From positions 1 through 54,071 of the forward strand of contig CAJQJL010000051.1 of the NCBI GenBank assembly GCA_905478665.1: a stretch of 54,071 bases of DNA, written 5' to 3'. The DNA comes from an uncultured Flavobacteriales bacterium (GTDB lineage: Bacteria; Bacteroidota; Bacteroidia; Flavobacteriales_D; Crocinitomicaceae). Made by a program: the position numbers and the translations under genes. Shown piece after piece: positions 1 through 7,837 of this stretch; within the stretch, counting starts at the first letter, position 1, and the number at the start of each line of letters is the position of its first letter. The notes beneath the pieces are model-generated. The model made no database searches and was not told where the DNA came from. It was given only the letters and a program-made list of their open reading frames with translations.

Positions 1-375
1 GCGCCAAACATCTTTTTCATAAATGACGGTACACAGAGTTGGGCAAGCAATGTAATTTTTGAAGTATACATTAACAAGTCATCAGCAGGCTTGGAAGAAG
101 CGATTCTTTCCGATGATGTGATCCTCAATGTAAATGTGTATCCGAATCCAGCGAACAAGAAGTTGACTGTTGATTTCTACGGCGCACGCTTAATGGATTA
201 TGAACTTAGTCTTGCCGATTCCAATGGTAAGATTGTGCAAAAAGAACTCGTTTCTGTCGAGGAGATTGGCATGCAAGAAACCGTTTTAAAAGTAGGCTCT
301 TTAGCTCCAGGCGCATATACTTTAACCGTTTTCGACGGACTCCACGGAGCGCAGGTTAAGGTGATTAAGAAGTAA
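1..375 (+). CDS. C-terminal end of a type IX-secreted protein (5' partial)
   Basis: The reading frame is open from the first base of the window to the TAA at 373-375, so the start and most of the protein lie outside. The last ~85 residues form a type A type IX secretion sorting domain: a VYPNPANKKLTV block, a middle beta region, and a closing GAYTLTVFDG stretch ending in lysines. Proteins with this tail are exported by Sec, then moved across the outer membrane by the T9SS, where the tail is usually removed. The ~30 residues before the sorting domain do not identify a catalytic domain, so the function is unknown. Confidence 0.85.
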   Translation, partial: APNIFFINDGTQSWASNVIFEVYINKSSAGLEEAILSDDVILNVNVYPNPANKKLTVDFYGARLMDYELSLADSNGKIVQKELVSVEEIGMQETVLKVGSLAPGAYTLTVFDGLHGAQVKVIKK

Positions 376-414
376 CGATGTTGTTGTTTTAATCAGTGCA
401 TGGGCTTCTGTTAT

Positions 415-499
415 TCAGGTATTTACTGCAATTTATTTCGTTTTAAAATCAGGTATTTATACGCTGAAATAATTGATTTTTTTTAGGCAAATTAGCGTG
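415..499 (+). promoter_or_regulatory. Two-box TCAGGTAT element, copy 1
   Basis: Two copies of TCAGGTATTT (415-424 and 449-458) start 34 bp apart. The first runs into TGCAATTT and the second into TATAC. A T-run and TTAGCGTG (492-499) follow. The same order of blocks occurs at 12584-12648 upstream of the NACHT NTPase gene. Here the element lies 80-165 bp upstream of the GH18-like gene. A shared operator or upstream promoter element is inferred; the regulator is not known. Confidence 0.5.
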
Positions 500-578
500 T
501 TAGAATTGGATTCAGCACATTCATCCTATCAATGGAAATGAGCGATTCAGATAACATAAACCTATAAAACGATTAATT

Positions 579-1385
579 ATGATTAAGACATTTGAAATTG
601 CAACCTGGTATGATACATGGAATCTTACAGGACTTGAGAACCTAAAAAATAGACTAGTGCCTTTAAACTACGCTACGCGGTACAATCTTGCATTTGGGCA
701 ATTGATTGATTCGGGTGCTGGCTATACCGTTCAAATGACTGGACAATATGCAAATGAGGTAAAATCGGAGATTCTTACTCAGGCGCCAGGCGTACTGGTT
801 TATGCTGGATTAGGAGACACAGGTATTGAACAAGCGGTAGCTGACAATAAGGCAAATAATAACCGTTCGACGGATGCGATTGTTTCTTGGTTGCAAACCA
901 ATGGGTACAAGGGGATCTCAATCGATGCTGAAAATTCAGGGATGCCTTATGTAGCAGAATTCGTTACGCAACTAGGGCCTAATTTTCGGAATGCTGGATT
1001 AGGAATTGCGGTTTCAGCTCCATGGCCTGGAGGAGGACCAACAAATTTATATGGACAAGATGCTGTGCAGGCTTTCAATGACAATGTGAATTACATTGAA
1101 CTTCAGGATTATTCATCTTCGGGTACACCCAACGATGTACCTGTATGGATAAAGGCTGGAATCAAAGCAAGTATTCTTATGGGTGGAGTAGCGACGGAAA
1201 ACGGAGGTCCGCAAACATCCCTTGCTGACACGCAAAGCTGGACACAATACGCAATGGACAACGGATTGGGTGGAATGTTTAGCTGGCGTTTGGATAATGA
1301 TCACGGAACGGATGGAGAACAGGAAGATGTCAACCCAACCTTCACAGGCGCAAAGACTATCTACGATACAGTAACGGGAAACTAG
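579..1385 (+). CDS. GH18-like TIM-barrel protein, probably cytosolic
   Basis: This 268-residue protein resembles the glycoside hydrolase family 18 (chitinase) barrel. The hallmark strand-4 motif DGxDxDxE appears at about residues 113-121 as YKGISIDAE. The terminal Asp and catalytic Glu are kept, but the first two acidic positions are Lys and Ser. Other barrel-like segments are GVLVYAGLG, GIAVSAPWP, NYIELQDYS and GGMFSWRLDND. No signal peptide or sorting domain follows the ATG at 579, unlike typical secreted chitinases. It is a single gene followed by a strong terminator. The upstream two-box element suggests specific regulation. It could be an active hydrolase, an endo-N-acetylglucosaminidase-like enzyme or a sugar-binding derivative. 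The fold is fairly sure, the activity is not. Confidence 0.6.
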   Translation: MIKTFEIATWYDTWNLTGLENLKNRLVPLNYATRYNLAFGQLIDSGAGYTVQMTGQYANEVKSEILTQAPGVLVYAGLGDTGIEQAVADNKANNNRSTDAIVSWLQTNGYKGISIDAENSGMPYVAEFVTQLGPNFRNAGLGIAVSAPWPGGGPTNLYGQDAVQAFNDNVNYIELQDYSSSGTPNDVPVWIKAGIKASILMGGVATENGGPQTSLADTQSWTQYAMDNGLGGMFSWRLDNDHGTDGEQEDVNPTFTGAKTIYDTVTGN

Positions 1386-1410
1386 ATACGTCCATTTCTT
1401 AAAAAACGGA

Positions 1411-1446
1411 AAAGAGGGGAGCCAATTGGCTCCCCTCTTTTTTCGT
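1411..1446. terminator. Bidirectional intrinsic terminator
   Basis: Bases 1411-1440 form a perfect 30-bp palindrome (arms AAAGAGGGGAGCC and GGCTCCCCTCTTT around AATT). A T-run follows on the plus strand and an A-run (1401-1406) precedes it, which becomes a T-run on the minus strand. It can end transcription of both the GH18-like gene and the converging sigma-factor/cysteine-peptide unit. Confidence 0.9.
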
Positions 1447-1447
1447 T

Positions 1448-1540
1448 CTAGCAACAACTCTGAGAGCTGCTACACGTGCAGTTACATTGACACGTGCAAG
1501 TACAATTTTCACCTGCGCAACATGATTCTTGATTTTTCAT
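1448..1540 (-). CDS. 30-residue cysteine-rich, metallothionein-like peptide
   Basis: A short frame on the minus strand runs from ATG at 1540 to TAG at 1448 and encodes 30 residues, ten of them Cys. The arrangement is CC, then C-x-C-x-C-x-C-x-C-x-C (CTCTCQCNCTC), then CC at the C-terminus. Dense CxC and CC pairs are the signature of metallothioneins, which bind Zn, Cu or Cd through thiolates. No known bacterial metallothionein family is recognised. It lies 69 bp downstream of the sigZ-like gene on the same strand and ends at the shared terminator, so it is probably co-transcribed with it. The upstream ribosome-binding site is weak, as is common in Bacteroidota. The low sequence complexity means translation is unproven. 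Confidence 0.6.
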   Translation of the reverse strand: MKNQESCCAGENCTCTCQCNCTCSSSQSCC

Positions 1541-1609
1541 AATTGGTTTGTATTTAATGAATACTCTTTACACTACTATAGACGCACATATAATAAATGG
1601 ACGCAAGAT

Positions 1610-2143
1610 TTAGCAAGAGCAATCATCAATTGCTGAAGAAATGATATTCCCGTAGCGGTCAGTCTTTATAGAACAGCATTCTGTAAACAATTCTTTAAGC
1701 ATTTGTCTTGCTCTTTGAACGCGCGATTTTACAGCTGAATATGTGATGTTCAATTCCTCTGCGTATTCTTTTTGTGATAAATCACCGTAAACGGTTTTCT
1801 CCAATGCGTATCGGTATTTATCTGGCAATTCTTTTACGAATGGAATCATACACTTAACAAATTGGGGGGTTAAATCTGCCTCTGGTGTATCAGAACTGAG
1901 TTCAGTAAATTCGCTCGTAACGGGGATTTTTTTCTTCCGATGATAGTCAATAATCGCGTTTCGTGTAATCTGATAGATCCAGCTCGTGAGTTTCCGCTCG
2001 TCTTTAAGCTGATTTGACTTTTCATGTATTTTAATAAAAACTTCCTGAAGGATGTCTTCAGCATTTTCCGGATTATTCACCCTCGCTTTAATAAAACTGA
2101 GAAGTTTGCTACCAAAATCTGCCCAAATAACTTCTGTTGTCAT
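1610..2143 (-). CDS. sigZ: SigZ-type ECF RNA polymerase sigma factor
   Basis: This 177-residue ECF sigma factor has region 2 at about residues 10-75 (DILQEVFIKIHEK, then LTSWIYQITRNAIIDYHRKKK) and region 4 at about 105-150. The region 4 helix-turn-helix reads LSQKEYAEELNITYSAVKSRVQRAR. Length and order fit the SigZ group. The C-terminal extension carries four cysteines, at residues 156, 157, 175 and 177, the last two as a terminal CSC. No anti-sigma gene is adjacent; instead a cysteine-rich peptide follows. This invites, but does not prove, a metal- or thiol-responsive role in which the Cys tail acts as the sensor. The leader has two hairpins. The sigma-factor call is secure; the target regulon is unknown. 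Confidence 0.88.
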   Translation of the reverse strand: MTTEVIWADFGSKLLSFIKARVNNPENAEDILQEVFIKIHEKSNQLKDERKLTSWIYQITRNAIIDYHRKKKIPVTSEFTELSSDTPEADLTPQFVKCMIPFVKELPDKYRYALEKTVYGDLSQKEYAEELNITYSAVKSRVQRARQMLKELFTECCSIKTDRYGNIISSAIDDCSC

Positions 2144-2164
2144 GGTTTTATTTTTAAAGACGTT

Positions 2165-2231
2165 GTCTTTTGGAAAAGACGCATTTTTTGTATTTCTGGT
2201 TTTACAACCAGAGGTTTTTATAACAAAGATA
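2165..2231 (-). promoter_or_regulatory. sigZ promoter box and hairpin leader
   Basis: On the minus strand TATCTTTG (2231-2224) fits the Bacteroidota -7 box TAnnTTTG. No -33 TTG at normal spacing is clear. The leader then contains two perfect hairpins: TCTGGTT/AACCAGA (2195-2212) and GTCTTTT/AAAAGAC (2165-2180). A third AAAGAC lies at 2156-2161. These could be protein-binding or attenuating structures for sigZ. Confidence 0.45.
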
Positions 2232-2308
2232 TCAATCGAATGCTTCTCTGATCAGCGCAAACTGGGGTTGTTTAATCATCATGCGATTAAAATTATTCAG
2301 CCTTACTA

Positions 2309-2338
2309 TTGCTGTTAATAGTAATACTAGTATATTTG
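2309..2338 (+). promoter_or_regulatory. Promoter of the TetR operon
   Basis: TTG at 2309-2311, a 19-bp spacer and TATATTTG at 2331-2338 match the Bacteroidota sigma consensus (TTG, 19-21 bp, TAnnTTTG). The ATG of the TetR gene follows 14 bp later, so the leader is very short. Confidence 0.65.
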
Positions 2339-2351
2339 CAATTGACACTCT

Positions 2352-3020
2352 ATGGAGAATTTACCTGTACATATAAAAGTTGATGAGAATTTATATTCTA
2401 GAAACCCTGATTCCAGTGAGTTAGGAAGAAAGATTATATCGACGAGTATAACAATGATTAACGAGTTGGGTTTCGAAGGATTTACCTTCAGAAAGCTTGG
2501 CGAGCGAATCGGTTCACCAGAAAGTTCTGTGTATCGCTACTTTGAGAGCAAACATGCCTTGTTGGTTTATTTGGTCGCGTGGTATTGGAGTTGGATTGAT
2601 TATAAACTTGTGTTTTCAACGGCGAATATCGTCTCAGCGAATGAACGATTGAAAAGAGCGATTGATGTTCTCGTTCAACCAGTGAAAGTAGATCATTCCA
2701 TATCGCATGTTGATGAAGAGCTCCTCAGTGAGATCATCATTACCGAATCATTTAAAGCGTATCACACAAAAAATGTAGACGACGCGAATAAGAAAGGACA
2801 TTTTAAAAAATACAAGCAAGTTGTTGAACGCGTGAGCAATTTGGTGTTGGAAGTAAATCCAAGTTTTGAGTATCCGCACATGTTGATTTCAACGATTATA
2901 GAAGGAATGCACCAGCAGCGGTATTTTGCCGAGCACCTCCCATCACTCACGGATATTAAACCGGAAGAAGATGCAATTGCCTCATTTTATCATCAATTGG
3001 TTATAAGTTCGCTCAAATGA
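2352..3020 (+). CDS. TetR/AcrR-family transcriptional regulator
   Basis: In this 222-residue protein the N-terminal DNA-binding domain spans about residues 25-72. It has the typical helix-turn-helix ending in GSPESSVYRYFESKHALLVYL, where the YRYFxSK signature follows the recognition helix. The larger C-terminal part is helical and would hold the ligand pocket and dimer interface; the ligand cannot be inferred. The promoter sits directly upstream, so autoregulation is likely. The next gene overlaps by 4 bp (ATGA), which indicates translational coupling to a small acidic membrane protein. The SulP-carbonic anhydrase pair downstream is a possible target. Confidence 0.88.
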   Translation: MENLPVHIKVDENLYSRNPDSSELGRKIISTSITMINELGFEGFTFRKLGERIGSPESSVYRYFESKHALLVYLVAWYWSWIDYKLVFSTANIVSANERLKRAIDVLVQPVKVDHSISHVDEELLSEIIITESFKAYHTKNVDDANKKGHFKKYKQVVERVSNLVLEVNPSFEYPHMLISTIIEGMHQQRYFAEHLPSLTDIKPEEDAIASFYHQLVISSLK

Positions 3021-3370
3021 AAAGGCTGAACCCAAGACCATATAAACTCAATTACTTACTTCTTCTTAGAAGCTTCGTGATTCTGTTGCTTGTTTCTTTC
3101 GCACTCGTTAAGCCGATTCGAACGATTGTATTGGATTTTTCAGAAGACAAAATAGAATATAGTTGCGAGGACAGTGAAGAGCAAGAATCAGATGAGGAGG
3201 AATCCAAAGAAAAGGACGTAGAAGAAGGTGACGAAATGGAGGACAGATTCTCAATCGATTACTGGCATGCCTTAAGTGCTTCTTCGCTTAAACTGTTTGT
3301 CAATACAGAACACCATCGTTCTAGCGAATTTCATTTGGGAGTGGTTTTACCGCCCCCTGAGCTAGTATAG
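3017..3370 (+). CDS. Small membrane protein with an acidic linker, unknown function
   Basis: This 117-residue protein has a basic N-terminus, one hydrophobic segment at about residues 14-32 (LLLLRSFVILLLVSFALV), and then a strongly acidic stretch at about 48-80 with runs of Glu and Asp. It ends in PPPELV. The hydrophobic segment is an uncleaved anchor or a signal peptide. The start overlaps the TetR stop (ATGA). I do not recognise the family. The position suggests a partner or target of the regulator, and the acidic stretch could bind cations. Confidence 0.6.
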   Translation: MKRLNPRPYKLNYLLLLRSFVILLLVSFALVKPIRTIVLDFSEDKIEYSCEDSEEQESDEEESKEKDVEEGDEMEDRFSIDYWHALSASSLKLFVNTEHHRSSEFHLGVVLPPPELV

Positions 3371-3510
3371 CTCACACTAACGGAGCGTATTGACAGGAAA
3401 CACTGTTGATTCCCGCGCTTCATTCTCAATTTTTAAATAAACACTTTGTGAACCGTAGACTTGACGAATAATCGTCTCGCAAGTTCTGGACATGATAACA
3501 ATCTCGAAAA

Positions 3511-5130
3511 ATGAATTCAAATAATAAACTCAATCCGTTTAAACATTTAGGAAAAGATATTCCTGCAGGATTAGTAGTGTTTTTAGTTGCACTGCCATTG
3601 TGTCTAGGAATTGCCTTGGCATCTGGCGCACCTTTATTCGCTGGGATAATTGCAGGGATCGTCGGAGGACTTGTAGTTGGATCTATCAGTGGATCTCCTT
3701 TGGGAGTTTCTGGTCCTGCTGCTGGATTAGCTGTTATTGTTGCTGATTCTATTAAAGAATTGGGAACAAACGCTCAAGGCGATTTTGATATGATGATTGG
3801 CTTTCAAGCTTTTTTAGTAGCTGGAATTATTGCTGGGATTCTTCAACTAATTTTGGGTTTAGTAAAAGCTGGAATTATCGGCTATTATTTCCCTTCATCC
3901 ATCATTAAAGGGATGTTAGCAGGGATTGGAATAACGCTGATCTTAAAGCAAATCCCACATGCTTTAGGTTGGGACAAAAACCCCGAAGGAGAATGGGGTT
4001 TCTATCAGTCTGATGGACATAACACCTTCAGTGAGATTGGATATGCATTGCAAAATCCAACTATAGGAGCTGTAGTTATTGCCGTTGTAGCTTTAATTAT
4101 TCTTATTCTATTTCAGCAAAAATTCATTACCAAGAACAAAATTCTTAAGCTCATACCAGGACCATTGCTTGTTGTTCTCGCTGGAATTTTATTGAATGAA
4201 GTCTTCAAAATCTATTTTACTGATATGGCTTTGATGAATGAAACGGCGCAGATAAATGACAAATTATTACATAATAATCACCTTGTTAATATTAAGTCTG
4301 CAGACCCAAGTCTACCTTACTACGGCCTATTTACATTTCCAGACTGGAGCGTATTATCCAACCCTAGAATTTATATGATTGGTATGACGATGGCAATTGT
4401 AGCGAGTTTAGAAACATTATTATGTGTTGAAGCCACTGACAAACTGGATCCTCTACGACGGGTTACACCAACGAACAGAGAGCTTTTTGCACAGGGAACA
4501 GGAAACATAGTTTCTTCTCTAATTGGTGGTTTACCAGTAACGCAGGTGATTGTTAGAAGTTCAGCAAACATTAACAGTGGAGGAAGAACGAAAATGTCGG
4601 CAATAGCCCATGGTATTTTCTTGGCTACGTTTGTTTTGGCATTGCCGTGGCTATTGAATAAGATTCCACTTTCTTGTCTCGCAGCCATCCTATTGGTTGT
4701 AGGATATAAGCTCACCAACTTAGGACTCTTCAAAGAAATGTACCGAGATGGATGGGGTCAATTTGTTCCATTCATGATCACAATTCTGGGAATTGTTTTT
4801 ACAGATTTGCTCATTGGAATTACAATGGGAATGGTCGTTGCCATCTTTATCATTCTTCGAAACAACTATAAAGTGCCGTATAAAATGCAACATGAGAGCA
4901 AAGACGGACATGACAAAATCAAAATAGAACTATCTGAAGATGTGACATTCTTAAACAAGGCTTCAATGATAAAGACGCTGAAAGATATTCCAGACGGCAC
5001 TGAAGTTGAAATTGATGCCAGCGCAAATCATTTCATTCATCATGATGTACGAGAGATCATCGAGGATTTTGAAATAGGTGCAAAGGCAAGAAATATTCAG
5101 GTAACGACGATTGACCTCTATGAGAATTAG
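3511..5130 (+). CDS. SulP-family anion transporter, probably bicarbonate
   Basis: This 539-residue inner-membrane protein of the SLC26/SulP family has 10 or more hydrophobic segments. The conserved N-terminal core starts with DIPAGLVVFLVALPLCLGIALASGAP, followed by GSISGSPLGVSGPAAGLAVIV. A C-terminal soluble STAS-like domain occupies about residues 455-539. A beta-carbonic anhydrase gene begins 31 bp downstream. In this family that pairing is usually taken to mean bicarbonate uptake, with the anhydrase interconverting CO2 and bicarbonate. Sulfate or another anion cannot be excluded from sequence. The ATG at 3511 places the N-terminus directly before the first conserved helix. Confidence 0.88.
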   Translation: MNSNNKLNPFKHLGKDIPAGLVVFLVALPLCLGIALASGAPLFAGIIAGIVGGLVVGSISGSPLGVSGPAAGLAVIVADSIKELGTNAQGDFDMMIGFQAFLVAGIIAGILQLILGLVKAGIIGYYFPSSIIKGMLAGIGITLILKQIPHALGWDKNPEGEWGFYQSDGHNTFSEIGYALQNPTIGAVVIAVVALIILILFQQKFITKNKILKLIPGPLLVVLAGILLNEVFKIYFTDMALMNETAQINDKLLHNNHLVNIKSADPSLPYYGLFTFPDWSVLSNPRIYMIGMTMAIVASLETLLCVEATDKLDPLRRVTPTNRELFAQGTGNIVSSLIGGLPVTQVIVRSSANINSGGRTKMSAIAHGIFLATFVLALPWLLNKIPLSCLAAILLVVGYKLTNLGLFKEMYRDGWGQFVPFMITILGIVFTDLLIGITMGMVVAIFIILRNNYKVPYKMQHESKDGHDKIKIELSEDVTFLNKASMIKTLKDIPDGTEVEIDASANHFIHHDVREIIEDFEIGAKARNIQVTTIDLYEN

Positions 5131-5161
5131 AGTAAATACTCTTACAGACAAATAAAATATT

Positions 5162-5773
5162 ATGAGAACTCAAACAAAATATACACAAGAAAATATTACT
5201 CCAGATTTCGCATTGCAAATCCTAAAGGAGGGTAACTGGAGATTTGAACAGAACGTGAGAACCTTGCGCGATTTACGTTCGCAAGTAAAAGAGACAAAGG
5301 AAGGTCAGTTTCCATTTGCAGCAATTTTGAGCTGCATAGATTCGCGGGTTCCTGCAGAATTGGTTTTCGATCAGGGAATCGGGGATATTTTTAGTATCCG
5401 TGTGGCAGGGAATATAATAAACGAGGACATTCTCGGATCGCTTGAATACTCCTGCAAAGTGGCAGGATCAAAAATCATTGTGGTGATGGGACATACTAAG
5501 TGTGGTGCAGTAACGGCTGCGTGCAATGGTGTTGAAATGGGCAATATTACACCGCTCTTAAAAAAGATCACTGTTGCTGATGATATTATTGGGAAGAACA
5601 AGGAGCGAATCAGTGAGCAAAGCATTGAGGTTGTTGCTTTAGAAAATGTGAAAGCTTCCGTTGAAAGAATAAAAGAAGAAAGTCCAATTTTATCGGAGAT
5701 GTTGGAAAACAATGAAATTACGATTGTTGGAGCCGTTTATGATGTAGCAAAAGGAAGGGTTACTTTCCTTTAA
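5162..5773 (+). CDS. Beta-class carbonic anhydrase
   Basis: This 203-residue zinc enzyme catalyses reversible CO2 hydration. All zinc and catalytic residues are visible: Cys58 and Asp60-Ser-Arg62 in SCIDSRVP, then His111 and Cys114 in GHTKCGAV. The segment FDQGIGDIFSIRVAGN is typical of the family. There is no signal peptide, so it is cytoplasmic. It is paired with the SulP transporter just upstream and probably co-transcribed. The length is normal, and the protein ends in the usual GAVYDVAKGRVTFL. Confidence 0.95.
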   Translation: MRTQTKYTQENITPDFALQILKEGNWRFEQNVRTLRDLRSQVKETKEGQFPFAAILSCIDSRVPAELVFDQGIGDIFSIRVAGNIINEDILGSLEYSCKVAGSKIIVVMGHTKCGAVTAACNGVEMGNITPLLKKITVADDIIGKNKERISEQSIEVVALENVKASVERIKEESPILSEMLENNEITIVGAVYDVAKGRVTFL

Positions 5774-5913
5774 ATGGATGAATCTTTTTGTTTCACCTTG
5801 AGAGAGGGTATGATGTGGCTTGGGTTTTTGGTTCCGTTTTAGCGACTTGCTTCGGACAAGATTCTCCGAGCCCATTTTACCCGAGGTGAGGAAGCAACAA
5901 CGCGTTATATCAA

Positions 5914-7050
5914 CTAATGACAGATGTACAATTTTTCGCTCCAGGAAGATACGTTTGTTTGCCCCGTTTGCCGAAAGTTTAATTTGACGAGGTACGTTCC
6001 AGACGCCAGCCCCGATTCAAGTTGTAGACTAACTTTTTCTTTTGTTCCGTCAATGGCTGTGTGTTGAATTAGTCTGCCATCGTTTGAATAAATATGCAGC
6101 CTGCAATCTTTAATGACTTGATCTATGAAGATGTTAAGGGTGCCGTTTTTTTGGTCATAACCCATCGAAAAATTGAGCTCATCAACGAGCATTAACCCTG
6201 CTTCTGGATTCATTCTAACTTTCACGGAGTTGGGATCACCCAATCCATTTCCAACTGTAAACGTAGATAGAGGGTTTCCCAAGGAATCAAAGCGATGCAC
6301 CAGGTCCGTTCCCCAGTCCCCAATGAGAATATCGCCATTGGGTAAAAATGCGACTCCCTCGGGTTGTGACATTCCACTAATAAATACGCCTTCATAAATA
6401 CCCAGACTGTCGAATCGCTGTACTTCTCCCGTTGTCCAATCTTCAACAAAAAAATCACCTGTTTCATCTCTCCACATTCCCGTTGGGCCTTGCAAGATGC
6501 TGCTATTGATGAAAATGCCTAAATCGGCACCATTTTTATCAAATTTGTGAACCACTCCGTCCCCTCCATTTCCAAATTCCGCGACATAGAAGTTCGTATC
6601 GGCATCCCATAAATGCATCAAGGCGTTATTTAGTGCCCCAGTAAATTGATCAACATAGTTGCCGTTGAGATCAAACCTGACTATTGAATAATCGCCTCCC
6701 CATTGGGTAACATAAATTAGACTATCGGGTCCAATTGTCATTTTTGAAGGCCCTGTCAAGGTGTAGCCCATTGAAAAATTACCCAGAAAGTTGCCGCTAA
6801 TTCCGTCGTATTCCTTGATGGCGTTGCTATTATAACCCGTCACCAAAACACTCCCGTTTGGGTGAAATAGAATGTCTTCTGTTTGTGCCAATCCGCCAGA
6901 TCCAGCGCTAACAAAATCGCCTAGATAATTGCCGAATTCATCATACTTTTTAACGGTGCTCGTCGTACGTCCGCTAACAAACACTTCGTAGTTCTGAGCA
7001 CAAATAGAAAAGGTTAAAAGAACCGAAGAAACAATAAGTAGTACGCGCAT
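5914..7050 (-). CDS. Secreted NHL/SMP-30-like beta-propeller with sorting domain
   Basis: This 378-residue protein starts with a signal peptide (MRVLLIVSSVLLTFSICAQ). Repeated blades follow across about residues 20-280, each with a pattern like GxxVxRFDxxGNYVxxF, as in NHL or six-bladed propellers. The last ~85 residues resemble a type IX sorting domain: LHIYSNDGRLIQH, then GLASGTYLVKL, then EKLYICH. It is therefore probably cell-surface or released. No catalytic residues are evident; binding of a ligand or matrix is plausible. It is transcribed toward the carbonic anhydrase gene, and I see no strong terminator in the 140 bp between them. Confidence 0.75.
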   Translation of the reverse strand: MRVLLIVSSVLLTFSICAQNYEVFVSGRTTSTVKKYDEFGNYLGDFVSAGSGGLAQTEDILFHPNGSVLVTGYNSNAIKEYDGISGNFLGNFSMGYTLTGPSKMTIGPDSLIYVTQWGGDYSIVRFDLNGNYVDQFTGALNNALMHLWDADTNFYVAEFGNGGDGVVHKFDKNGADLGIFINSSILQGPTGMWRDETGDFFVEDWTTGEVQRFDSLGIYEGVFISGMSQPEGVAFLPNGDILIGDWGTDLVHRFDSLGNPLSTFTVGNGLGDPNSVKVRMNPEAGLMLVDELNFSMGYDQKNGTLNIFIDQVIKDCRLHIYSNDGRLIQHTAIDGTKEKVSLQLESGLASGTYLVKLNFRQTGQTNVSSWSEKLYICH

Positions 7051-7249
7051 TTTGTTGTTTTACGCCAATTTAACTAGCTAATGGCAGATAATTTTGGGTG
7101 TTTTATTAAATGCGCGAGGTTTTATACAGATCTATTGGTAGGTTGTAAATTGGTTTTTTTGTGCGACTTTCAAATTGCCTCTGGTAAGATTTACCAAGAC
7201 TATTGGAAGTGAAACCGAACAATTTATCGTTATCGTGTCAACTTGGCGA

Positions 7250-7780
7250 TTAATCATGATGATTCGGTAAGTATTCCTCAGGAATAGGGTTATCATCGGT
7301 TTCTTGTGTCCAGTAGACATTGAGAATCCACCACCGATTGCCATCATTTAAAAGTTGGATGCTATTTATCCCTCGCATAAAAGGTGCTTTGTCGGATGCG
7401 CTATGAAAAGATTCATACGTGCTAAATACGTGCGTAATATTTCCAAAATTGTCAACCTTACGGTGCAGTTCATTTTCAAAAAAGCCGTTTTCCACTAACC
7501 ATTTTCCACTGCCGTTGATATAATCATCGACTGTCATGTAACGAGCTCCAAAGGTACCCGATAGACTTTTTCCTGAGGGAATTAATTTAGCTTCTGGATG
7601 AAACAAAAAGCGCAGGAGATCCCAATCGCGCTCTTCACCTTTTTCTCCAGAAATGACAGCATAAAGGGTTTCAATCGTGTTATCAAGTGTTTGAACTTTT
7701 TCTAAGTAAATTTCACTTTGAGCGATTGAGGAAATCGTAAATGAAAACATGGCGAAAAGAAGAACGATGTGTTTTTTCAT
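7250..7780 (-). CDS. Exported NTF2/SnoaL-like protein
   Basis: This 176-residue protein has a clear signal peptide (about residues 1-20, ending ISSIAQ). The mature part looks like the NTF2-like alpha+beta cone: an N-terminal helix (TLDNTIETLYAVISGEKG), a motif of the type WDLLRFLFHPEAKLI, then HVFSTYESF and a WWILNVYW strand. Such proteins (SnoaL, DUF4440-like) act as isomerases or ligand-binding proteins. No specific substrate can be named. It stands alone, about 200 bp upstream of the propeller gene and about 60 bp beyond the end of the radical SAM gene. Confidence 0.65.
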   Translation of the reverse strand: MKKHIVLLFAMFSFTISSIAQSEIYLEKVQTLDNTIETLYAVISGEKGEERDWDLLRFLFHPEAKLIPSGKSLSGTFGARYMTVDDYINGSGKWLVENGFFENELHRKVDNFGNITHVFSTYESFHSASDKAPFMRGINSIQLLNDGNRWWILNVYWTQETDDNPIPEEYLPNHHD

Positions 7781-7837
7781 AGAATAAACGTATTGAAAAA
7801 TCCCTTTGGAGGTACTGCCGAAAGTAAGAATAGATTT

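Noticed and set aside
1113-1457. 114-codon minus-strand frame opposite the GH18-like gene
   Set aside because: It is antisense to a well-supported gene, runs through the terminator palindrome and has no protein-like pattern.
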